A stretch of DNA of 10,456 nucleotides, from assembly GCA_964436955.1 (NCBI GenBank), contig CAYTFC010000094.1, forward strand, positions 1 through 10,456. The letters run 5' to 3'. The notes under the pieces are model-generated. The model was given only the letters and a program-made list of their open reading frames with translations. It was not told the DNA's origin and did not search any database. The DNA comes from CAMFKD01 sp964436955. Its GTDB lineage: Bacteria > Chlamydiota > Chlamydiia > Chlamydiales > JAJFMA01. Shown piece by piece: positions 1-6,382 of the stretch. Positions within the stretch are counted from its first letter, which is position 1; the number at the start of each line of letters is the position of its first letter. A program made the translations under genes and the position numbers.

Positions 1-1
1 C

Positions 2-44
2 TGTAAACTATGTAAGTGGTCTAAAGTGTAAACTATGTAAGTGG
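2..44. repeat. Two direct copies of an 18-bp sequence, 25-bp period
   Basis: The sequence TGTAAACTATGTAAGTGG occurs exactly at 2-19 and 27-44, separated by a 7-nt spacer. Short repeated sites at the edge of a segment are typical of the ends of some insertion sequences, where transposase binds several copies, but no transposase gene is present in the window. The core GTAAGTGG appears once more at 481-488, just past the neighbouring tandem array and inside a coding region, which may be chance. The IS-end interpretation is inference only. Confidence 0.6.
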
Positions 45-50
45 GTTGGA

Positions 51-439
51 CACGCTTCGCGATTCCAACACAAAGCTGCCTTTTCCTTGTGGGTCTGCCT
101 CGCCGAGGCAGACAACTCTATCCCAACAAAGGACTGCTGCCTCGGCGAGGCAGCACCACACGCTTCGCGATTCCAACACAAAGCTGCCTTTTCCTTGTGG
201 GTCTGCCTAGCCGAGGCAGACAACTCTATCCCAACAAAGGGCTGCTGCCTCGGCGAGGCAGCACCACACGCTTCGCGATTCCAACACAAAGCTGCCTTTT
301 CCTTGTGGGTCTGCCTCGCCGAGGCAGACAACTCTATCCCAACAAAGGACTGCTGCCTCGGCGAGGCAGCACCACACGCTTCGCGATTCCAACACAAAGC
401 TGCCTTTTCCTTGTGGGTCTGCCTAGCCGAGGCAGACAA
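51..439. repeat. 108-bp tandem repeat array, three full copies plus a partial fourth
   Basis: Copies start at 51, 159, 267 and 375 with CACGCTTCGCGATTCC, giving an exact 108-bp period; the fourth stops matching after about 439. Copies 1 and 3 are identical, and copy 2 and the partial copy 4 share their own variant (CCTAGCC instead of CCTCGCC in the first palindrome; copy 2 also has AAGGG instead of AAGGA). The array is therefore two tandem AB blocks. Each unit contains palindrome 1 (arms GTCTGCCTCG/CGAGGCAGAC; at 93-113, 201-221, 309-329, 417-437) and palindrome 2 (arms GCTGCCTCG/CGAGGCAGC; at 136-154, 244-262, 352-370). Because 108 is a multiple of three and the unit lacks stops in several frames, long open frames run through it on both strands; these are not credible genes. 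Near-identity between copies implies recent expansion or ongoing homogenisation. Confidence 0.95.
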
Positions 440-460
440 GTTCACCCAAAACGTGCGAGG

Positions 461-1201
461 CTAAAATGTAGATCTGCTGCGTAAGTGGACTAGCGATTCT
501 TGCATGCGCTGCGCAGCTCTGCGCTGCTCACCTGCTGAAAAGTTAAATCCTTCCGCCAACAACCAACCAACGCTCGTTGCCACACCAATAAAGGTTGCCA
601 CACCGATAAACGCCAGTGTTCCCGATGTTGCGTAGCCCATCCCAAATAGCGCCGCTACAAACAACCCAATACGTATCGTCAAGCCATACTCAGCACTGCG
701 CTTAATTTTATTAAAAATATCCTCCTCCAAAGTCAAAATCTTTTTAATCAAACGCACATCCATGTTGGAGGTATGGTACTGTCGAAACTTTGGAAGCACC
801 ACTTCGCGCTCATAATGCACGCGCCGCTCATCATCACCAGACTCCGATCGATCCACCCAGTGGCGTCCCACAAAATAGGAAGATGCCAATCCCACAATAA
901 AGGAGATGACACCAGTAATCAGCCTGATCTCATTATGATGTGCCATGCGACCACCCAAGCATATCACCGCAGCCCGCGTAAAATCCCAAAATAGCTCCTC
1001 ATATCGGTGATAGCTGACCTGGTCTCCACCAAACTTTCCACTAGGCATGCCGTCGGTCGTGTTTCCTAAAATGCGAGTGCTGATAGCATCTGCCGCACGG
1101 GCCATTTCCGCCACTTCGCGACTTAGATGCCTACGGCCTGGCCAAAACATTGACCACATCGAATTGTAGATAGAACTGCCTGTAATAGCGATGAGGGACA
1201 T
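461..1201 (-). CDS. Predicted membrane protein, paralogue of the adjacent upstream gene
   Basis: I do not recognise a named family. The 246-residue protein has a hydrophobic segment at about 93-112 and a tight pair at about 174-191 and 194-214, followed by a basic, probably helical C-terminal tail (QRRAAQRMQESLVHLRSR). The stretch IKRSAEYGLTIRIGLFVAALFG aligns with LKRNAEIALTMRIILLITALMG in the gene at 1273-2034, and similarity continues through the hairpin and the tail, so the two are tandem paralogues. The closely spaced hairpin resembles the bilobed hydrophobic domain of chlamydial inclusion-membrane (Inc) proteins; a SLATT-type two-helix protein is another possibility. The ATG at 1199-1201 is the first after an in-frame TGA four codons upstream; its Shine-Dalgarno (GGATGG) is weak. 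The stop lies only about 20 bp from the tandem array, so the original C-terminus may have been altered by the repeat insertion. Confidence 0.75.
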   Translation of the reverse strand: MSLIAITGSSIYNSMWSMFWPGRRHLSREVAEMARAADAISTRILGNTTDGMPSGKFGGDQVSYHRYEELFWDFTRAAVICLGGRMAHHNEIRLITGVISFIVGLASSYFVGRHWVDRSESGDDERRVHYEREVVLPKFRQYHTSNMDVRLIKKILTLEEDIFNKIKRSAEYGLTIRIGLFVAALFGMGYATSGTLAFIGVATFIGVATSVGWLLAEGFNFSAGEQRRAAQRMQESLVHLRSRSTF

Positions 1202-1272
1202 CAGGCCATCCGTTCATTTTAAAAGAAAAAATAGCCTATAACACCAAGACTTTATCGCCAATGACAAAGGTA

Positions 1273-2034
1273 TTAGTGACGCAAACTATTGAGAGGATAG
1301 CTCAAGCGCCAGGTTCCCGTTAGCCAATTGACCCTACGAAGATAGTCAATGTAGCGACGCATTTCATGAGCCTCTCGTCTAACCTGAAATGCGGAAGAGT
1401 CAAAACCTGTTTTTAATAGCATCACAGAAGCTGTGAAGAACATACCTGCAGCGCCTATTACAAGAACATTGGGCAACACACCGACTGCACCAACAAATCC
1501 CATTAATGCAGTAATCAACAGAATGATACGCATTGTTAGAGCGATCTCTGCATTTCGTTTAAGAATAACAAAAACCTTACGTTCGTGAAACAGCATTTCA
1601 GTTAAAGCCTTGGCAACTTTGTCGTGTCTGAGGTATTGGGTAAATTTCCGTAAGGTATTCAGCTCTTCATCAACGCGAGCTAGTTCAGTAGCAGCAAACC
1701 GACGCAGCGACAAATCATGGCCCGTGAGTGGTGCAGAGAGACTTCCAAAAAAGAAGGATGCCATGCCCACAATCCATCTGAAACCGAAGCCACCGGTTTC
1801 TTCTGCCCCATAAACAAAAAGCATGCGGTGTGCCTTCCATTTCTTTTTTTCGGTACCCGCACCAGTTTTTTGCACATATTTTTTACGCTCCTGTGGATCG
1901 TTAGAACCAATGGTGTTGACCGCTACACTTAATGCCCCTGTAATCATATCCTCAACATCTTCACGAAATGGAGTGAGCGATACTAGTGGAGGTAGATGCT
2001 GATAAAGTGAAGGGGCGGTTAAAGAAGGTATCAT
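1273..2034 (-). CDS. Predicted membrane protein, first of a tandem paralogous pair
   Basis: This 253-residue protein of unknown function has a hydrophobic segment at about 86-104, then a long charged, probably helical region (105-160), then two adjacent membrane helices at about 167-185 and 187-207, and a basic tail (QVRREAHEMRRYIDYLRR). It aligns with the downstream gene over roughly its last 130 residues, while the first 80 residues of the two differ. It lies 132 nt downstream of pdhC on the same strand, with 71 nt to its paralogue. A possible promoter (TTGAGT at 2070-2075, 15-nt spacer, TATAAG at 2049-2054) precedes it, but the leader would be very short and the Shine-Dalgarno (GAGG or AAGTGA) is poor, so read-through from pdhC is equally possible. 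Inc-like membrane effector is the most attractive idea, not proven; a structural membrane role is also open. Confidence 0.8.
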   Translation of the reverse strand: MIPSLTAPSLYQHLPPLVSLTPFREDVEDMITGALSVAVNTIGSNDPQERKKYVQKTGAGTEKKKWKAHRMLFVYGAEETGGFGFRWIVGMASFFFGSLSAPLTGHDLSLRRFAATELARVDEELNTLRKFTQYLRHDKVAKALTEMLFHERKVFVILKRNAEIALTMRIILLITALMGFVGAVGVLPNVLVIGAAGMFFTASVMLLKTGFDSSAFQVRREAHEMRRYIDYLRRVNWLTGTWRLSYPLNSLRH

Positions 2035-2090
2035 TCACTTGCCCGCCTCTTATAGCCTTGCAACGTTTCACTCAATCCTTTGCTAATACC

Positions 2091-2112
2091 GCTTCGGCAA
2101 AGTGGCGCTACA
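2091..2112. repeat. Dispersed palindromic repeat, copy downstream of pdhC
   Basis: This 22-bp sequence (GCTTCGGCAAAG... to ...GGCGCTACA) matches the inverse complement of 7309-7330 with one mismatch and 7270-7291 with two mismatches. It is one half of the paired element seen after the F-box gene, so it is a member of a dispersed family rather than a gene-specific signal. Confidence 0.75.
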
Positions 2113-2130
2113 ACGTATAAATGCCACTTT
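2099..2130 (-). terminator. Possible terminator hairpin after pdhC
   Basis: An 8-bp perfect inverted repeat, AAAGTGGC (2099-2106) and GCCACTTT (2123-2130), with a 16-nt loop lies 8 nt past the pdhC stop. In the pdhC direction only three T follow the stem, so it is a weak intrinsic terminator at best; the better T-rich tail (TTTTTATTTT) is on the plus strand, where no gene needs it. It overlaps the dispersed palindromic repeat. Confidence 0.35.
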
Positions 2131-2137
2131 TTATTTT

Positions 2138-3436
2138 CTAGATGAGGAGCGACGCAGGATTTTCCAGATATTTTTTAAGGGTCTGCAAGAACTGAGCTGC
2201 AGCAACGCCATCAATGACGCGGTGATCCGATGATATGACAACGTTCATCGTTTTGCTCGCCACAACCTGAGCATTGCGAATCACTGGTGTGTCCAACACG
2301 GCTCCCACAGCCAATATGGCTGCCTGTGGCGGATTGATGATCGCCGAGAATTCGTCGATACCAAACATACCTAAGTTGGAAATAGTGAATGAACCTCCTT
2401 TATATTCATGCGCTTCAAGCTTACCGCTTTTGGCCCGCGTTGCAAGCGCTCTGACTTCTAGGGAGAGTTCTCCTAGATTTTTGTAATCTGCATGTCGAAT
2501 GATGGGAGTGATCAGGCCACCATCAACACTTACTGCCACACAGATGTCAATGGTTTTAAAGCGTATAATGGATCCTATGACGCTATTAAAGCCGCTGTTA
2601 ATGACGGGATGTTGACGCAAAGCAAGCGCACAAGCGCGTATCACAAAGTCATTGTATGTTAGCTTGACCCCAGAGGCCAATAATTGTTCTCGAATAGCAA
2701 GCATGGGTTCAGCATTGATCTGCTGACGGGTATAAAAGTGCGGGATAAAGGTTTTTGCTTCCTGCAAACGCTGCCCAATGATTTTTCGCATGGGAGACAG
2801 TTTCTCTTCCTCGAATGTACCAGGAGGAGTATCTGGTCTTTTTCCCGGTCCAAATGCGACATCGGCAGCCGGTTGTGCCATCTTCAAATCACTACTCATG
2901 ATACGTCCTGAGGGACCACTTCCCTGTACGCTAGAAATATCCAGTCCTTTGTCGCGAGCGAGTTTGCGTGCCAATGGAGAGGCTATCACGCGACCTTCAA
3001 CCGCTTCGCGTGGAGAATGAAAGCGAAAATCCTGCAACGGAGCTTCTGGTATAAAGATAGGTTGTGCCATGACTCCAGGTGTGCCTTTAGGTGTGTTAGG
3101 AGCTACGGATTCAGGGCCCTCTTTGTCCGGAGCTTTTTCACTAGCAACGGGAGAGGCTTTTTTCTTGGCTACTTCGTAACCGTCGATGCTTTCGTCCGCT
3201 GTTTCTGTCATTACAGCAATAGGATCATTGACGTTTGCTTCATCACCTTCGTTCACCAGGATTTTGCGTAAAATACCTTCGTCAAGCGCTTCATGCTCTA
3301 CAGTTGCTTTGTCAGTACTGACTTCAAAAAGAACATCACCAGGCTTAATGGTATCGCCCACTTTTTTGTGCCACTTTGCGATCACTCCGGATTCCATCGT
3401 AGGCGAAAGTTTGGGCATAGTAAGCATAGAAGGCAT
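2138..3436 (-). CDS. pdhC: Pyruvate dehydrogenase E2, dihydrolipoamide acetyltransferase
   Basis: This is the core enzyme of the cytosolic pyruvate dehydrogenase complex: it takes the acetyl group from E1 on a swinging lipoyl arm and passes it to CoA. The 432 residues show a single N-terminal lipoyl domain (about 3-78) with the lipoylated lysine at 43 in STDKATVE, an Ala/Pro/Lys-rich linker, a peripheral-subunit-binding domain (about 149-186, VIASPLARKLARDKG), and a catalytic domain (about 210-432). The latter ends with the active-site motif DHRVIDG at 404-410 (His405). Length and single lipoyl domain fit alpha-proteobacterial/mitochondrial and chlamydial E2. The ATG at 3434-3436 has an AGGAG nine nt upstream (3446-3450), better placed than the in-frame ATGs at codons 4 and 7. 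It is the last pdh gene of the operon, 21 nt after pdhB. A branched-chain or acetoin E2 is less likely given the partner subunits. Confidence 0.95.
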   Translation of the reverse strand: MPSMLTMPKLSPTMESGVIAKWHKKVGDTIKPGDVLFEVSTDKATVEHEALDEGILRKILVNEGDEANVNDPIAVMTETADESIDGYEVAKKKASPVASEKAPDKEGPESVAPNTPKGTPGVMAQPIFIPEAPLQDFRFHSPREAVEGRVIASPLARKLARDKGLDISSVQGSGPSGRIMSSDLKMAQPAADVAFGPGKRPDTPPGTFEEEKLSPMRKIIGQRLQEAKTFIPHFYTRQQINAEPMLAIREQLLASGVKLTYNDFVIRACALALRQHPVINSGFNSVIGSIIRFKTIDICVAVSVDGGLITPIIRHADYKNLGELSLEVRALATRAKSGKLEAHEYKGGSFTISNLGMFGIDEFSAIINPPQAAILAVGAVLDTPVIRNAQVVASKTMNVVISSDHRVIDGVAAAQFLQTLKKYLENPASLLI

Positions 3437-3457
3437 GGTAAGGGACTCCTGAGTCTT

Positions 3458-4441
3458 TTAGCGATTAAGAGTTTTACGTACGGTAGTAACAATACGGGGA
3501 ACTGTGGGAATGGTAGCGGCCTCAAGAACCTTGCTATAGGGCATAGGCGTTTCGCGCTGACATACACGTGCTAACGGCGCATCGAGATAATCAAAACAAT
3601 GCTCCATGATCTCAAAGCCTACTTCAGCACAAACTCCCGCAAAATAGTGCCCTTCTTCGACTAACACAGCATGATTAGTGCGGCGCACCGATTCAGCGAT
3701 GGTGGCAATATCAAGCGGCTTAATGGTACGTAGGTCTATCACTTCAGCATTGATGCCAAAACCAGCCAGCTCCTTGGCAGCTTCCAAGCACACTTTTACC
3801 ATACGTGCATGAGTCACAAGCGTGACATGTGTTCCGGGATGTACGACTTTGGCTTTGCCGATGGGTACTAGATATTCTTCAGTGGGAACGTCCATTTTGT
3901 CGCCGTAGAGAAGCTCGCATTCCAGGAACAAAACGGGATTGTTATTGCGGATGGCACTTTTTAAGAGTCCTTTAGCGTCATACGCGTTGGATGGTGCCAG
4001 GATGATAAAGCCGGGAAGGTTGCCATATAAAGCTTCAACGCAATGCGAATGCTGACTGGATACTTGAGCTGCCGCACCATTGGGTCCACGAAATACGATC
4101 GGAACGGAAAAACGACTACCAGACATATAGTACATCTTGGCCGCATTGGAGATGAGCTGGTCAGCAGCCACAAATGAAAAGTTAAAGCTCATGAATTCCA
4201 CAACCGGTCTTAAACCTGTCATGGCAGCACCAATTCCAAGCCCGGTAAAGCCGTTCTCCGCTATGGGAGTGTCCACAACGCGCTGGGGGCCCCACTTTTC
4301 TAGTAGACCTTTGGTAACTTTATAAGCGCCGTTATATTCTGCGACTTCTTCGCCCATAATGAAGACGCGCGAATCTCGCGTCATTTCCTCATCTAGAGCT
4401 TGCCGCAACGCTTCTCTTAATTCTATGTTCTGAGAACCCAT
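3458..4441 (-). CDS. pdhB: Pyruvate dehydrogenase E1 component, beta subunit
   Basis: This subunit pairs with PdhA to decarboxylate pyruvate with thiamine diphosphate and reductively acetylate the lipoyl group of PdhC. The 327-residue length is normal for E1 beta. The N-terminal half contains VVDTPIAENGFTGLGIGAAM, in which Glu62 is the conserved residue that activates the thiazolium of the cofactor, followed by the EFMSFNF segment and the RGPNGAAAQVSSQHS region (about 118-132) typical of pyruvate-type E1 beta. The C-terminal half is the transketolase C domain (about 195-320, with VIDLRTIKPLD and LVEEGHYFAG). The ATG at 4439-4441 is preceded by AGGAG at 4451-4455, which overlaps the pdhA stop codon, and the gap to pdhA is 12 nt, so translation is probably coupled and alpha and beta made in equal amounts. 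Nothing looks disrupted. Confidence 0.96.
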   Translation of the reverse strand: MGSQNIELREALRQALDEEMTRDSRVFIMGEEVAEYNGAYKVTKGLLEKWGPQRVVDTPIAENGFTGLGIGAAMTGLRPVVEFMSFNFSFVAADQLISNAAKMYYMSGSRFSVPIVFRGPNGAAAQVSSQHSHCVEALYGNLPGFIILAPSNAYDAKGLLKSAIRNNNPVLFLECELLYGDKMDVPTEEYLVPIGKAKVVHPGTHVTLVTHARMVKVCLEAAKELAGFGINAEVIDLRTIKPLDIATIAESVRRTNHAVLVEEGHYFAGVCAEVGFEIMEHCFDYLDAPLARVCQRETPMPYSKVLEAATIPTVPRIVTTVRKTLNR

Positions 4442-4453
4442 GCGCGATGACTC

Positions 4454-5476
4454 CTATGGGGCGTAAACATCTTCTTCGAGGGTCGCTGGACTAGGCCAGG
4501 GACTTTCTTCGGCATACTTCATAGCAGCAACAACGACTTCGCGTTTCTGCTTATCAATCTCTTGAATGGTCGCTTCATCGACGATTTTGTTTTCGGTCAG
4601 GACCCGACCAAAGCGTTCGATTGGATCGCGCTCCATGGCTGTCTTGAGAGAATCTTTGGTGCGGTAGAGTCCTGGGTCGGAAATGGAGTGCCCTCGGAAC
4701 CGTTCAGCAACCGCTTCGATGAGTACCGGACGCCCGGTACTACAAACCTCTTCGAAGGCCTGCTTAAAGCCTGCGAAGCAGCTGATAAAATCTGTGCCAT
4801 CAAAGGTATAATCCTTCATACGGTAGGCAGGCGCAATCTCTTCTGCCAGTTTCTCAGCAGCAATTGCGCGTGAGATCGCCGTGCCCATACCCCAAAAATT
4901 ATTTTCGATGACAACGATGCAAGGCAAATCCCATAGCGAGGCCAGATTAAGCGACTCATGAACAGCTCCTTGAGCCACCGCACCATCGCCCAAAAAGCAA
5001 AGGGCTACAGAATCCTTTCTGCCTTGATATTTAAGGCTGAAAGCCGCGCCAACTGCAATGGGAACCTGACCTCCTACAATACCAAATCCACCCAAAAGGC
5101 GATCGGTATAGAGGTGCATCGATCCACCGCGACCTTTGGCGTTGCCAGCCTCGCGTCCATACAACTCAGCCATGATCTCATTTGGCGTCGCTCCGAGTAA
5201 TAAGGCTAACGCGTGGCAACGATAGGATGTGATGAACCAGTTATCTAATCCAAGAGCCATCACCGCTGCGGTTTGAATGGCCTCTTGTCCCATGTAGGAA
5301 TGAAAAAAGCCACCAATTTGACCTTGCTGATAAGCTGCTTCGGCGCGCTTTTCAAAATTTCGAATTAACAACATCTCGCTTAAGGCTTGGCGCAATTTTT
5401 CAGGCCCCAAGTCTTTGATTACCTGGTCTGAGTTGCACTCAAAAAATTTGCGAGGCGTGCAAGATTTTTGGGTCAT
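4454..5476 (-). CDS. pdhA: Pyruvate dehydrogenase E1 component, alpha subunit
   Basis: This subunit carries most of the thiamine-diphosphate site of the heterotetrameric E1 that converts pyruvate to acetyl-CoA with PdhB and PdhC. In the 340 residues the diphosphate/Mg-binding motif runs from GDG (163-165) to ENN (191-193). The substrate and cofactor region GGFFHSYMGQEA (55-66), SYRCHA (84-89) and the loop RGHSISDP (261-268) are all intact; that loop contains the serines phosphorylated in mitochondrial homologues. The protein ends TLEEDVYAP, a tail I recall from chlamydial PdhA, which is the main phylogenetic hint in the window. The ATG at 5474-5476 has AGGA about eight nt upstream. It lies 59 nt downstream of the YtxJ-like gene; a TAGAAT at 5498-5503 could be a -10 box but no good -35 accompanies it. 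The E3 (lpd) gene must be elsewhere. Confidence 0.96.
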   Translation of the reverse strand: MTQKSCTPRKFFECNSDQVIKDLGPEKLRQALSEMLLIRNFEKRAEAAYQQGQIGGFFHSYMGQEAIQTAAVMALGLDNWFITSYRCHALALLLGATPNEIMAELYGREAGNAKGRGGSMHLYTDRLLGGFGIVGGQVPIAVGAAFSLKYQGRKDSVALCFLGDGAVAQGAVHESLNLASLWDLPCIVVIENNFWGMGTAISRAIAAEKLAEEIAPAYRMKDYTFDGTDFISCFAGFKQAFEEVCSTGRPVLIEAVAERFRGHSISDPGLYRTKDSLKTAMERDPIERFGRVLTENKIVDEATIQEIDKQKREVVVAAMKYAEESPWPSPATLEEDVYAP

Positions 5477-5535
5477 GTGCGAGTCCTGTCGTCAATAATT
5501 CTAGTCGAAGTGTATCACGCAAATAGGTTCTTTGG

Positions 5536-6189
5536 CTAGTGATTGACGAGGACCTGTAATAAGTCAGTCGCACGTTGTTTTAAAGCATTGGCGTCCTGCG
5601 ATCTTCCAAGCTGACCAACAAAATGACGCGCTACAGCTGCATCAACATCGCCAAATAGACTATTCAACACTTCAAATTCGTGAGTGGATCGTGGCGTAGC
5701 ATCCATTTGAAAAGTCGAAAGCCAACGTTGCTCAAAGTCTTGAGGTGGAATTTTATCTTGAACAAACTCCTGCAAAAGTGCGACATATGCACTAACATCG
5801 GACGTTCTAGCAGCTGTGCTAACTGATTTAGTTTGTTTGGCAGTACCAAGATGCTGTTTAAGAGCTGCCTCTAATGTATCCAAAGTGATATCCCAGTTAT
5901 CTACATCATAGACAGGCTTTCCATCCACAAAGAGAATAAATTGAGGTGATTGATGTGTAATGCCTGTGCGTTCTGCAACCGCATTTGACACGGGACGGCT
6001 TGGAATAACACGTATGAATGCCATGTGAATATCTGAGCGGGGATCGAGAGCTGCTTCGACATACCCAAAAGTTTGGGTTGTCTTATGACAAGAGCCCGCC
6101 TTGAAAATAACACCGGTAGGAAAGCGCTCCAAAAATTCATCCAGCTCTTCCACTTGCGTGAGTTCGTACATACGATCGCGTATTCCCAT
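5536..6189 (-). CDS. YtxJ/BrxC-like thioredoxin-fold protein fused to a colicin-immunity-like domain
   Basis: Residues 8-115 look like the YtxJ (DUF2847, monothiol bacilliredoxin) family: VIFKAGSCHKTTQ with a single cysteine at 34 in the family's FKHS(T)TCPIS position, the strand MAFIRVIPSRPVSNAVAERTGITHQSPQFILFVDGK, with a likely thioredoxin-type cis-proline at Pro82. YtxJ proteins are thought to remove bacillithiol from mixed disulfides. Residues 132-217 (YVALLQEFVQDKIPPQDFEQRWLSTF, FEVLNSLFGDVDAA, then LKQRATDLLQ) resemble the bacterial colicin-D-immunity-like family (PF09204), in which such proteins begin with an acidic helical FIxGKIxxxEFExxYL pattern. Length is about twice that of YtxJ alone, consistent with a fusion. 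The ATG at 6187-6189 has TGGAGG five nt upstream, deciding against the internal Met7. The gene is first in line before pdhABC. Domain assignments are from memory of family patterns; the function of the fusion is unknown. Confidence 0.8.
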   Translation of the reverse strand: MGIRDRMYELTQVEELDEFLERFPTGVIFKAGSCHKTTQTFGYVEAALDPRSDIHMAFIRVIPSRPVSNAVAERTGITHQSPQFILFVDGKPVYDVDNWDITLDTLEAALKQHLGTAKQTKSVSTAARTSDVSAYVALLQEFVQDKIPPQDFEQRWLSTFQMDATPRSTHEFEVLNSLFGDVDAAVARHFVGQLGRSQDANALKQRATDLLQVLVNH

Positions 6190-6194
6190 TCTAG

Positions 6195-6200
6195 CCTCCA
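6195..6200 (-). promoter_or_regulatory. Strong Shine-Dalgarno of the YtxJ-like gene
   Basis: TGGAGG on the minus strand sits five nt before the ATG at 6187-6189. It is the strongest ribosome-binding site in the window and fixes the start upstream of the alternative Met at codon 7. Confidence 0.7.
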
Positions 6201-6306
6201 GCCTTATACAAAATAAATAATAGACTAGCTCAACAGAAAATAAGTTTCAAGATTAATGAATTCGATCTGAAGAAAATTATCCCTAAGAGCTTGCTGAGCG
6301 AACTTG

Positions 6307-6315
6307 ATTATAACA
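6307..6315 (-). promoter_or_regulatory. Candidate extended -10 promoter for the ytxJ-like/pdhABC transcript
   Basis: On the minus strand the sequence reads TGTTATAAT: a perfect TATAAT (6307-6312) with an upstream TG in the extended -10 position. A TTGATA lies 21 nt upstream, too far for a normal -35, but extended -10 promoters can do without one. Transcription would start near 6300 and give a leader of about 110 nt before the YtxJ-like gene. Because the region is AT-rich, a chance match is possible. Confidence 0.4.
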
Positions 6316-6382
6316 TATTTTTAATGCGTTTAATATCAATTTCATTTAAAATTGACGTTAAAAATATAAAAAGGAATATAAC

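Noticed and set aside
51..439. CRISPR array
   Set aside because: Units follow one another directly with no variable spacers, and no cas genes are present.
8..484. Long open frames on both strands through the left repeat array, encoding 36-residue repeats
   Set aside because: The repeat period is 108 bp, a multiple of three, so a stop-free unit stays open in every copy. Frames are open on both strands, start sites lack Shine-Dalgarno sequences, and the peptides have no protein-like pattern.
461..2034. SLATT-type defence membrane proteins
   Set aside because: The helix pair and basic tail are loosely similar, but no partner nucleotidyltransferase, SLOG or other effector gene is nearby and I cannot identify family-specific residues.
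2138..5476. Branched-chain 2-oxoacid or acetoin dehydrogenase operon
   Set aside because: The E1 alpha and beta motifs (RGHSISDP, GGFGIVGGQVP, QVSSQHS) and single-lipoyl E2 fit pyruvate dehydrogenase better.
6352..6380. TTGACG ... AATATA promoter for the F-box gene
   Set aside because: The spacing is right but the -10 would overlap the Shine-Dalgarno and leave no leader, so it cannot drive the annotated start.
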